Of a DNA stretch of 9,787 nucleotides, positions 1 to 5,991 are shown piece after piece. The position numbers and the translations under genes were made by a program. The stretch is from an uncultured Eubacteriales bacterium (GTDB lineage: Bacteria; Bacillota; Clostridia; Christensenellales; QAND01): positions 1-9,787 of the forward strand of contig UREB01000051.1 of NCBI GenBank assembly GCA_900546685.1, read 5' to 3'. Positions within the stretch are counted from its first letter, which is position 1; the number at the start of each line of letters is the position of its first letter. A model generated the notes under the pieces. The model searched no databases and was not told the DNA's origin. It saw only the letters and a list, made by a program, of their open reading frames with translations.

Positions 1-68
1 GTTCTCAGCCCGCCGATGTGCAGATAGCCCGTCGGGCTGGGCGCAAACCGTGTGCGTACCTCGCTCAT
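1..68 (-). CDS. gltX: Glutamyl-tRNA synthetase, N-terminal fragment (cut by window edge)
   Basis: Only the first 22 codons are in the window. They read MSEVRTRFAPSPTGYLHIGG followed by LRT, which is the class I aminoacyl-tRNA synthetase Rossmann start of GluRS, with the FAPSPTG strand and the HIGH-type signature as HIGG. The enzyme charges tRNA-Glu with glutamate in the cytoplasm. Two in-frame ATG codons exist, at 74-72 and 68-66. The second is preferred because AGGGGA (80-75, inside the end of the Nudix gene) lies 6 nt upstream of it but directly abuts the first. The gene follows the Nudix stop codon by 2 nt, so it is the third gene of the glnS operon and probably translationally coupled. 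Whether this is the only GluRS of the cell or a second, specialised copy cannot be told from the fragment. Confidence 0.9.
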   Translation of the reverse strand, partial: MSEVRTRFAPSPTGYLHIGGLR

Positions 69-70
69 AT

Positions 71-631
71 TCATTCCCCTTTCGTATGCTCTGCCGTCCA
101 TCTGGCGTGCGCCATGGCCAGGCCCGCGATGGTCTTGGCGTCCGGCAGGGCGCCGCGCATCGCCTGTTGATAGGCCTCTTCCAGCGGCAGGGTAAACAGC
201 TCGATAAACTCATCCTCATCGCGCTCTGTCTCCTGCTGGGCTAGGCCGGTGGCCAGGTAGATATGCAGCGTTTCATCGGAAAATCCCGGTGTGGTGACGA
301 GTTCGCCCAGCTTTTCCCAGCGCTGTGCCACAAGGCCGGTTTCCTCTTTCAGCTCCCGGTGGGCGGTCAAATCGGGGTCCTCGCCAGGCTCGCGCTTGCC
401 AGCGGGCAGCTCTGTGATAACGCAGCCCAGCGCCGTGCGAAATTGGCGCTCCAGATAGACCCGGCCGTCGTCCGTGACGGCCACGACCACCACGCCGCCG
501 GGATGGCGCACCAAATCACGCTTGCTGGTACGCCCGTTTGGCAGCGATACCTCCGCGCATGTAACATGCAGCAGCCGGCCGCGGTACACGGTATCCTCGT
601 GCAAAATGGTTTCGGAAAGCGCATCGTTCAT
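71..631 (-). CDS. nudF: Nudix hydrolase, ADP-ribose pyrophosphatase type
   Basis: The 186-aa protein carries a complete Nudix box. G78, E84, then R92-E93-L94-x-E96-E97-T-G99-L100 fit GX5EX7REUXEEXGU, the helix that holds the catalytic Mg2+ ions. The flanking sequence (ERQFR near 61-65, ELPAGKREPGE at 74-84, TTPGFSDETLHIYLA at 113-127) is typical of the ADP-ribose pyrophosphatase subfamily, which splits ADP-ribose to AMP and ribose-5-phosphate. Length is normal for that family. The start ATG overlaps the glnS stop as ATGA (631-628). An AGGTGA ribosome binding site sits in the glnS 3' end, 7 nt upstream, which argues for coupled translation. Substrate is inferred from family similarity; related Nudix enzymes also act on other nucleoside diphosphate sugars. 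Its place between two tRNA synthetase genes is unusual. Confidence 0.9.
   Translation of the reverse strand: MNDALSETILHEDTVYRGRLLHVTCAEVSLPNGRTSKRDLVRHPGGVVVVAVTDDGRVYLERQFRTALGCVITELPAGKREPGEDPDLTAHRELKEETGLVAQRWEKLGELVTTPGFSDETLHIYLATGLAQQETERDEDEFIELFTLPLEEAYQQAMRGALPDAKTIAGLAMAHARWTAEHTKGE
75..80 (-). promoter_or_regulatory. Ribosome binding site that fixes the gltX start
   Basis: Read on the minus strand this is AGGGGA, located in the last codons of the Nudix gene. Spacing is 6 nt to the ATG at 68-66 but 0 nt to the in-frame ATG at 74-72, so the downstream ATG is the likely start. Confidence 0.6.
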
Positions 632-2280
632 TGCTTTTTCACCTGCTTGGCCCAGGAATCCTTCAGCCCTACGCTGCGGTTGAATACCGGCCTATCCGCC
701 GTGCCGTCCGGGTCGGCGCAGAAATAGCCGATGCGGATGAACTGGAACGCATCGCCGGGCTGGGCGCCCGCCAGGCTTTTTTCCACCTTGGCATGGCGCA
801 CGGACAGCGAATTGGGGTTGATGCGCTGGGTAAAGTCTCCCTCGCCATCCAAGACCAGGTTCTCGTACAGGCGCACCTCCGCGTCCACCGCGGTGGCCTT
901 ATCCACCCAATGCAGCACGCCCTTGACCTTTCGCCCGCCGGTGCCGGAGAGCGAATCGGGGTCATACGTGCCCCTTACAAGGGTAACGCGGCCGCTGTCG
1001 TCGGTTTCGTACCCGGTGCATTTGACGATGTATGCGCCCATCAGCCGCACCTCTTTATCCGGCGAAAGGCGCTTGTATTTCGGCGGCGGGACGATGGCAA
1101 AATCCTCCCGTTCGATGTACACATGCTTGGAAAAGGTCATCTCGCGCGTGCCCAGCGCCTCGTTTTCCGCGTTGTTGGCGATGGTCACTTTTTCGCTCTG
1201 CCCTTCGGGATAATTTTCAATGACAAGCTCGACAGGATCCAGTACGGCCATGCGGCGCGGGGCGGCGGGCTTTAGGTCCTCCCTTAGGCAATGCTCCAAT
1301 ACGCCGGGCTCTACGGTGCTGTTGCTCTTGGCCACGCCCACCGTGGAGCAGAACCGGCGGATGGCGCCCTTGGTATAGCCCTTGCGCCTGAGCCCGCAGA
1401 TCGTGGGCATGCGCGGATCGTCCCAGCCTGAGACATAGCCTTCGTCCACCATGCGCTTTAAGTAGCGCTTGCTCATGATGGTGCCTTCTATATTCAGCCG
1501 CGCAAACTCGTACTGGTGCGGCGGGTTGTCAAAGCCGATGGCCTCCAAGAACCAATCGTACAGCGGGCGGTGGTCCTCAAATTCCAGCGTGCAGATGCTA
1601 TGCGTCACGCCCTCGATGGCGTCGGACACGGGGTGGGCAAAATCGTACATCGGGTAGATGCACCATGCTGTGCCCGTGCGGTGGTGCGGGGTATACATGA
1701 TACGGTACATGGCCGGGTCCCTAAGATTCATATTGGGGGACGCCATATCGATCTTGGCCCTAAGGCAGCATTCGCCTTCCTTATATGCACCCGCCTTCAT
1801 TGCGCGGAACAGCCGCAAGTTTTCCTCCGGCGGGGTATCGCGGTAGGGGCTGTTTTGCCCGGGCTGGGTCAACGTGCCGCGGCTTTCGCGCATTTGCTCC
1901 GCCGTTTGAAAATCCACATACGCCAGCCCTTTTTGGATGATGGTTTCTGCATAGGCGTACAGCTGATCGAAATAATCCGAGGCATAGTGCAGGCCGTCGC
2001 CCCAATCGCAGCCCAAAAAGCGGATATCCTGCATGATGTTGTCCACATACTCGGTATCCTCTTTCACGGGGTTGGTATCGTCAAAACGGAGGTTGCACTG
2101 GCCATGGTATTTTTCCGCGATGCCGAAATCCAGCAAAAAGGCTTTGGCATGGCCGATGTGCAGGTATCCGTTGGGCTCTGGCGGAAAGCGCGTAACGATC
2201 TTTTTGTGTTTGCCGCTTTCCAAATCGCGCGCAACGATCTCTTCGATAAAGTTGTTGGCAGCTTCAGGCTCAAAATTCAT
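628..2280 (-). CDS. glnS: Glutaminyl-tRNA synthetase
   Basis: The 550-aa product matches bacterial GlnRS along its whole length (the E. coli enzyme is about 550 aa). It attaches glutamine to tRNA-Gln in the cytoplasm. Visible landmarks are PPEPNGYLHIGHAKA with HIGH at 41-44, LRFDDTNP at 64-71, the tRNA-acceptor and active-site stretch MYDFAHPVSDAIEGVTHS at 211-228, the KMSKS-equivalent IMSKR at 268-272, and WDDPRMPTICGLRRKGY at 286-302. The beta-barrel anticodon-binding domains follow. The start is supported by GGAGG (2295-2291) 10 nt upstream. It is the first gene of an operon with the Nudix gene and gltX. Many Firmicutes lack GlnRS and make Gln-tRNA through GatCAB, so a GlnRS here suggests ancestral acquisition by transfer; that point is inference. 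Confidence 0.97.
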   Translation of the reverse strand: MNFEPEAANNFIEEIVARDLESGKHKKIVTRFPPEPNGYLHIGHAKAFLLDFGIAEKYHGQCNLRFDDTNPVKEDTEYVDNIMQDIRFLGCDWGDGLHYASDYFDQLYAYAETIIQKGLAYVDFQTAEQMRESRGTLTQPGQNSPYRDTPPEENLRLFRAMKAGAYKEGECCLRAKIDMASPNMNLRDPAMYRIMYTPHHRTGTAWCIYPMYDFAHPVSDAIEGVTHSICTLEFEDHRPLYDWFLEAIGFDNPPHQYEFARLNIEGTIMSKRYLKRMVDEGYVSGWDDPRMPTICGLRRKGYTKGAIRRFCSTVGVAKSNSTVEPGVLEHCLREDLKPAAPRRMAVLDPVELVIENYPEGQSEKVTIANNAENEALGTREMTFSKHVYIEREDFAIVPPPKYKRLSPDKEVRLMGAYIVKCTGYETDDSGRVTLVRGTYDPDSLSGTGGRKVKGVLHWVDKATAVDAEVRLYENLVLDGEGDFTQRINPNSLSVRHAKVEKSLAGAQPGDAFQFIRIGYFCADPDGTADRPVFNRSVGLKDSWAKQVKKQ

Positions 2281-2319
2281 TTGGCTTGTCCCTCCAGGCT
2301 CGTTCCAATGATTCTTATT

Positions 2320-2348
2320 ATTTTACATGATAACCCGCATTCCTACAA
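2320..2348 (-). promoter_or_regulatory. Candidate promoter for the glnS-nudF-gltX operon
   Basis: On the minus strand TTGTAG (2348-2343) and TAAAAT (2325-2320) are separated by 17 bp. The -10 is good and the -35 is weak (3 of 6 matches). It is the best pair I see between the upstream terminator (2426-2463) and the glnS start. The resulting leader of about 30 nt would be too short for a T-box, and no T-box AGGGTGG-like motif is visible. Confidence 0.35.
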
Positions 2349-2425
2349 GGGGCAGGGCGGCATGCTATGAGCCTATTGTGCACGTTTTGCGGGTTTTTAA
2401 CGCAGCTGGGCCCCTCCGCCGCATG

Positions 2426-2463
2426 AAAAAAGGCCGGCCCTTTTTGAAAAGAGCCGGTCCTTT
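2426..2463 (-). terminator. Intrinsic terminator after the beta-helix surface protein gene
   Basis: On the minus strand GACCGGC and GCCGGCC form a GC-rich stem with one G-U pair. It extends through CTTT/AAAG around a short loop, with flanking AAAGG, and is followed by TTTTTT. It lies 11 nt beyond the stop codon of the gene at 2475-4022. Confidence 0.85.
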
Positions 2464-2474
2464 GCTGGGTTGTG

Positions 2475-4022
2475 TTATTGTGCTTTGCGCTTGCGATAGG
2501 CAGCGCAGGCCGTGCCCGCCGCGCCGATGGCCGCCAAGCTCAACATAGCCGCCCAAACGGAGGCGTTGCTGTTGTCTCCGGTCTGGGGATTTACGCCCGG
2601 GGTGGCCGTGGGCTGCTGGGCTGCCTGGCCCTTGGCCGGGACGACGGTATCGTCCTTTGTGATCTCCTTGGTCAGCGCCTCGTCGGCAAAGTATTTGCCG
2701 CAGCCTTCACAGTACCAGTAGGCGATGTTGCCCGCTTCGGTTTCGGTAGCGTCCTTGGCCTCTACCTTTACCGCTTTGTGCGTATGGGTAACAACGCCCT
2801 CGCCGGTTACGGGCTGGTCGTTGACGATGACTTCGCCGCTGCCGCTGTTGATGACGGCAACGCCGTCCGGCAGGGTCACGTTCAAATCGCCCTGCAGCAC
2901 CTCTACCGCATCGCCCGCAGCGGCTTTTTCCACGCGCTGCTCAATCTGCGCCGGCGTCCCTACATAATAGGTGGCGCTGCCGCCCTGCTTGCCGATGCCG
3001 GCCGCCGCCGCATCCGCCGCCAGGTATTTGGCCGGGGACTGGGCATAGCTGCCGCCGGAAACTACGAGCTTGCCGCTGTCCGCGATGGTGCCGAGCGCGC
3101 CGGAAACAGAGCCGCCCTCAAGCGCAACCTCTGCGCCTGCGCCCGCGGTGACGTTGCCGTTGATGGTGCCGCCGGTTACGGTAAATTCAATTTCGCCGGT
3201 GTTATAGTCCGGGTCCTGGCGCACGAGCACATCGCCGTCCACCGTAGCGCCCGCCTTCACTTCCGTGACGGATTGATACTTCTTGTCCCATTCCAGCGCC
3301 TGGAGGGCAACCCCGCCGCCCGTGGCGCTCAGCGTGCCGCCGGAAATGGTGGCCTTGCCCCAGTTTTGCAGGGCGCTGCCCTGGCTGCCGGTGGTAACCA
3401 CCTTGCCGCCCGTCATATTGAATACGCCGTTGTCGTCGTTTTTCAATACGATGAAGGTATTTTGCAGCGTGCCGTTTTCCAGGTTAAACGTAGCGCCGAT
3501 ATTGCGTACCAACGAGCTAAAGCCCGAGGTGTTGATGATTTGGCCGCCCTTCATGGTGATGGTGTCGTGGTTGTCCACCACATACCAAGAGTTGCCGCCG
3601 CTGGTGGTAGCGTCCGTTCCCTTTTCCTGTGAACGGGTCAGCGTACCGCCGGCAATCGTAACCTCGCCATTGTTGACAAGCGCGCCCTTGCCGTGGTCTA
3701 CATTGTCCACCTTGCCGCTGCCCTGGATGGTCAGCGTGCCGTTGTTGGTGATGGTGTGCTGCTTAGCCGTATTGGTCAGCGTATAGCCGCCAAGATCCAG
3801 CGTGATGGTCTGGCCATTTGCGATGGTGATGCTTTCCGTCACATTATCCAGCAGAACAACGGTTTTGCCGTTGGCATTGTCCACCGCTTGCTGTACGGTA
3901 GCGTATTCCGTGCCGTCTACCGACGCCACATTGCCCGCAGCAAAGCCCACCGCCGGCAGCATCATGCACGCAACCGACAGGCTAAGCGCCATGGCAAGCC
4001 ATTTCTTCGCATGCTTTTTCAT
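2475..4022 (-). CDS. Secreted beta-helix surface protein with NPQTG cell-wall sorting signal
   Basis: With the start at 4022 (AGGAGG 8 nt upstream) the protein has 515 aa. Residues 1-29 are a signal peptide (MKKHAKKW, a hydrophobic core, then AVGFAA). Residues 36-60 (DGTEYATVQQAVDNANGKTVVLL) and the repeated strand-turn units up to about 330 (GTLTIQGSGKV, GEVTIAGGTL, TITMKGGQI, VFNMTGGKV, KATISGGTL, FTVTGGTI, LVVSGGSY) indicate a right-handed parallel beta-helix of pectate-lyase-like fold. No catalytic residues are recognisable, so a structural or adhesive role is more likely than lyase activity. Residues 415-463 are a clostridial surface module with the Cys pair WYCEGCGKYF at 436-445. The C-terminus has NPQTGD at 478-483, a hydrophobic segment (about 488-509) and the basic tail RKRKAQ, a sortase substrate layout. 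The N478 replaces the usual leucine of LPXTG. It is a monocistronic unit with its own promoter and terminator. Confidence 0.88.
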   Translation of the reverse strand: MKKHAKKWLAMALSLSVACMMLPAVGFAAGNVASVDGTEYATVQQAVDNANGKTVVLLDNVTESITIANGQTITLDLGGYTLTNTAKQHTITNNGTLTIQGSGKVDNVDHGKGALVNNGEVTIAGGTLTRSQEKGTDATTSGGNSWYVVDNHDTITMKGGQIINTSGFSSLVRNIGATFNLENGTLQNTFIVLKNDDNGVFNMTGGKVVTTGSQGSALQNWGKATISGGTLSATGGGVALQALEWDKKYQSVTEVKAGATVDGDVLVRQDPDYNTGEIEFTVTGGTINGNVTAGAGAEVALEGGSVSGALGTIADSGKLVVSGGSYAQSPAKYLAADAAAAGIGKQGGSATYYVGTPAQIEQRVEKAAAGDAVEVLQGDLNVTLPDGVAVINSGSGEVIVNDQPVTGEGVVTHTHKAVKVEAKDATETEAGNIAYWYCEGCGKYFADEALTKEITKDDTVVPAKGQAAQQPTATPGVNPQTGDNSNASVWAAMLSLAAIGAAGTACAAYRKRKAQ

Positions 4023-4030
4023 GCTTTTTT

Positions 4031-4036
4031 CCTCCT
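4031..4036 (-). promoter_or_regulatory. Ribosome binding site that fixes the surface protein start
   Basis: AGGAGG on the minus strand, 8 nt before the ATG at 4022-4020. The frame stays open 52 codons further upstream, but those codons encode no signal peptide and have no comparable ribosome binding site, so the short form is chosen. Confidence 0.85.
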
Positions 4037-4188
4037 CTTTGACTGGATATTCGCCAGAAAAAACGCCCAATTTTGGAAAACTATACCTTTTCAAAAGCAG
4101 GCATCTTTGCCAAACCCTGGCAAAAACGCCGCCCTTTTGGGCCATTTTCGTTGTAATTCCAACGCTTTTCCAGCGCATTGTCGTCTCA
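4037..4188 (-). other. Hairpin-rich 5' leader of the surface protein mRNA
   Basis: Between the predicted transcription start (about 4188) and the ribosome binding site there are about 150 nt with no convincing gene. The transcript shows several adjacent small hairpins. In order they are CGCT-loop-AGCG or alternatively CGTTG-GAATTA-CAACG, then GCCC-AAAA-GGGC, then TTTGCCA-GGGTT-TGGCAAA, then GAAAA-GGTATAG-TTTTC. I do not recognise a known riboswitch class in it. It may be a stabilising or regulatory leader, or chance structure. Confidence 0.4.
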
Positions 4189-4194
4189 TGAAAA

Positions 4195-4223
4195 AGTATA
4201 GTATTTCATACTGGCAAAGTCAA
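4195..4223 (-). promoter_or_regulatory. Strong sigma-A-type promoter of the surface protein gene
   Basis: Minus-strand TTGACT (4223-4218), an exact 17-bp spacer and TATACT (4200-4195). Both boxes match the vegetative consensus at 5 of 6 positions. Start of transcription is expected near 4188, giving a leader of about 165 nt before the ATG at 4022. Confidence 0.8.
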
Positions 4224-4276
4224 TGAACATGTCGAAAATCCGGCTGCCGATTTTTAGATAAAAAGGCGCAAAATGG

Positions 4277-4308
4277 AAAAAGCAGGCGGGCCAGGGCCGT
4301 CTGCTTTT
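4277..4308 (-). terminator. Intrinsic terminator after the M1 peptidase lipoprotein gene
   Basis: On the minus strand AAAAGCAG pairs with CTGCTTTT across a 15-nt GC-rich interior, which itself can fold further, and the stem ends in TTTTT. It is about 34 nt past the stop codon at 4342. It separates this gene from the surface protein promoter downstream. Confidence 0.8.
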
Positions 4309-4341
4309 CTTTCCGATTCTAGTTTACAACCAGGGCGTGCG

Positions 4342-5853
4342 TTACAGGCACTCGTCAAAGGCCATGCGCACATTCTGCCCGGCAGATTCCTCCAGGGTTT
4401 GGATCAGGTTTTCCCCGTTGGCCAATTTGCCGGCATACTTTTGGTAATAGGCGGCCAGGCCGCGTATCATGGCGTCGCGGCCGATGAGGTTTTCCACATC
4501 GCGTAGCATCATGGTGCCCTCGGTATACACCACCAGGCTATACACCTGGTTGTTGGGAAAATCGGCGGCAGGGCTGCCCACCGTCACATTGTACGCTTCG
4601 CGGTTGTACATGGGGCCCATCACCTCGCTGAGCATGCTGACATAGGTATCGTAGAAATCCTGCTCCGCCGCTTGGCCGTGGACGCGGCCCATATACAGCA
4701 GCGTGGAATAATCCGTCAGCGCCTCATCCAGCCAAGGCTCTATGGCCTGGTCGTTGCCCACCACGGCATACCACCACTGGTGCGCGGTTTCGTGCGCCGT
4801 AACGCGCTCCAGATCCGCCAGGCCCTGGCCGGTATAGAGCGATCTATCCAGCAGCACGAGGCCGGGGTATTCCATGCCGCCGATGAAAAAATCCGTCTGC
4901 ACGGCGTTGAATTCCCCGTACGGGTAAGGGCCGTACATTTCGCCAAAGGCCCGCAAGGCCTGCTTGGCGGTGTTGGCGGCCAAGCGCCCGCCCTCCGGGC
5001 AGTCCGTATCGTAAAACGACCGCACCGTAACCCGCTGCCCGCCGCTGTTGACATGCGTGGTCTCCACGGCAAAATCGCGGCTGACAACGGCGGCAAAATC
5101 CCGTGCATGCGCGGCGCGGATGCTGTAGGTGGTGCGCCCGTTTTCCGTAACGGGCTCTTTTTCGGCCGTGCCGGTATACGCCGCCACCATCCCCTCCGGC
5201 ACGGAAAGGGAGACGCTGTAGTCGCTGGCGTCGCTGACAAACGGATCGCCCACCGCGCCGTAGGGATGGGTTAAAAACTGCGTGCCGTCCCACGCGCAGG
5301 CCACGGGCAAAAAGTTGCACAGGTTATACGTGCTGTCGCCATAGCCGAACCTTCCCAGGCAGTGTGGCAGCTGCACGGTAAAGGCAAAGGAAACTTCCGC
5401 CGTGCCGTCTGCGGCAAGCGGCTGCGGCAAATCGATTTCCAGCAGCGTCTCGTCGTCGTTTTTCAGGCGGGTCTGCACAGGCTGCCCGTCGGCCGTAACC
5501 TCCGTGAGCACGATGCCGCCTTCGGAAAAGCCGCCGGGGTACGCCTTGCCCATCTCGTCGTTTTGAAACGGCGCGGTCTGCACTTGGGCGTAGGCGTTGG
5601 GGTACAGCATAAACGGCAAGCTGGCCATCTGTGCACCCGTCGGGTTTTTATACGTCACCGTCATGCGCCCGCTGACGGCCTTTGCCGCCTCGTCCAAGGA
5701 GAGCTCGGCACGGTAGCTGTGCTGGGAAGGCTGCTGCCAAAAGCCCTCGTCGATGGGCCCCGCTTTGCCGCAGCCGCACAGCGAAAGCGCCAGCATTGCC
5801 AGCGCCAAAAGCAGCGCCAGGCGTTTTTTTACGCCGTTATGGTAGACACGCAT
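4342..5853 (-). CDS. M1-family zinc metallopeptidase, membrane-anchored lipoprotein
   Basis: This 503-aa protein begins with a lipoprotein signal peptide (KKRLALLLALAMLALSLCGC). The most likely lipidated residue is C28 in LCGC, so it should sit on the outer face of the cell membrane. The aminopeptidase-N (M1) core is clear: the GAMEN-equivalent GGMEY at 325-329, the zinc motif HETAH at 354-358 with catalytic E355, the third ligand E377 in WLDEALTDY (HEXXH-x18-E), and the expected transition-state tyrosine Y443 in VVYTEG. The N-terminal 45-270 region is the beta-sandwich domain that precedes the M1 core. The long helical C-terminal domain of classic aminopeptidases is missing, as in many short bacterial members. 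The probable job is trimming peptides outside the membrane; the substrate is unknown. GGAGG lies 10 nt before the ATG. It is transcribed divergently from the dnaD operon. Confidence 0.92.
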   Translation of the reverse strand: MRVYHNGVKKRLALLLALAMLALSLCGCGKAGPIDEGFWQQPSQHSYRAELSLDEAAKAVSGRMTVTYKNPTGAQMASLPFMLYPNAYAQVQTAPFQNDEMGKAYPGGFSEGGIVLTEVTADGQPVQTRLKNDDETLLEIDLPQPLAADGTAEVSFAFTVQLPHCLGRFGYGDSTYNLCNFLPVACAWDGTQFLTHPYGAVGDPFVSDASDYSVSLSVPEGMVAAYTGTAEKEPVTENGRTTYSIRAAHARDFAAVVSRDFAVETTHVNSGGQRVTVRSFYDTDCPEGGRLAANTAKQALRAFGEMYGPYPYGEFNAVQTDFFIGGMEYPGLVLLDRSLYTGQGLADLERVTAHETAHQWWYAVVGNDQAIEPWLDEALTDYSTLLYMGRVHGQAAEQDFYDTYVSMLSEVMGPMYNREAYNVTVGSPAADFPNNQVYSLVVYTEGTMMLRDVENLIGRDAMIRGLAAYYQKYAGKLANGENLIQTLEESAGQNVRMAFDECL

Positions 5854-5991
5854 GCGCTTGTTTCCTCCTTTTGGCAGAAATTTCCATCCGCCGTGTTTTC
5901 CTTATACTTTATACAAAATCCGCAGTAGATATGTTATGATAAAATCCACAAAGCGCCTTTGCCGCGCCAATTTGTAAAGGAGGCCCTCTGT
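5854..5991. promoter_or_regulatory. Divergent intergenic promoter region (M1 lipoprotein / dnaD operon)
   Basis: The 138-bp gap between divergent start codons is AT-rich compared with its surroundings and must hold promoters for both directions. On the plus strand TATGAT (5935-5940) is a plausible -10 for dnaD, but no good -35 stands 16-18 bp upstream. On the minus strand TATAAA and TATAAG occur around 5902-5913 as possible -10 boxes for the lipoprotein. Two direct repeats are visible: TTATAC at 5902-5907 and 5909-5914, and AAAATCC at 5915-5921 and 5941-5947. I cannot assign exact promoters. Confidence 0.45.
5978..5983 (+). promoter_or_regulatory. Ribosome binding site that fixes the dnaD start
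   Basis: AGGAGG, 8 nt before the ATG at 5992. An in-frame ATG at 5959 has no ribosome binding site and would place this AGGAGG inside the coding region, so 5992 is chosen. Confidence 0.85.

Noticed and set aside
1516..2370. 284-codon open frame on the plus strand
   Set aside because: Antisense shadow of glnS, which is unmistakable on the minus strand.
2281..2425. T-box leader for glnS
   Set aside because: The space is too short and no AGGGTGG-like T-box sequence or terminator/antiterminator pair is present.
2472..3632. 386-codon open frame on the plus strand
   Set aside because: It is the complement of the beta-helix gene. The protein on the minus strand has a signal peptide, repeats, sorting signal, promoter and terminator; the plus frame has none and arises from GC-rich repetitive coding.
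4023..4178. N-terminal 52-codon extension of the surface protein
   Set aside because: It lacks a good ribosome binding site, would place the signal peptide inside the protein, and lies in the predicted leader. AGGAGG marks the start at 4022.
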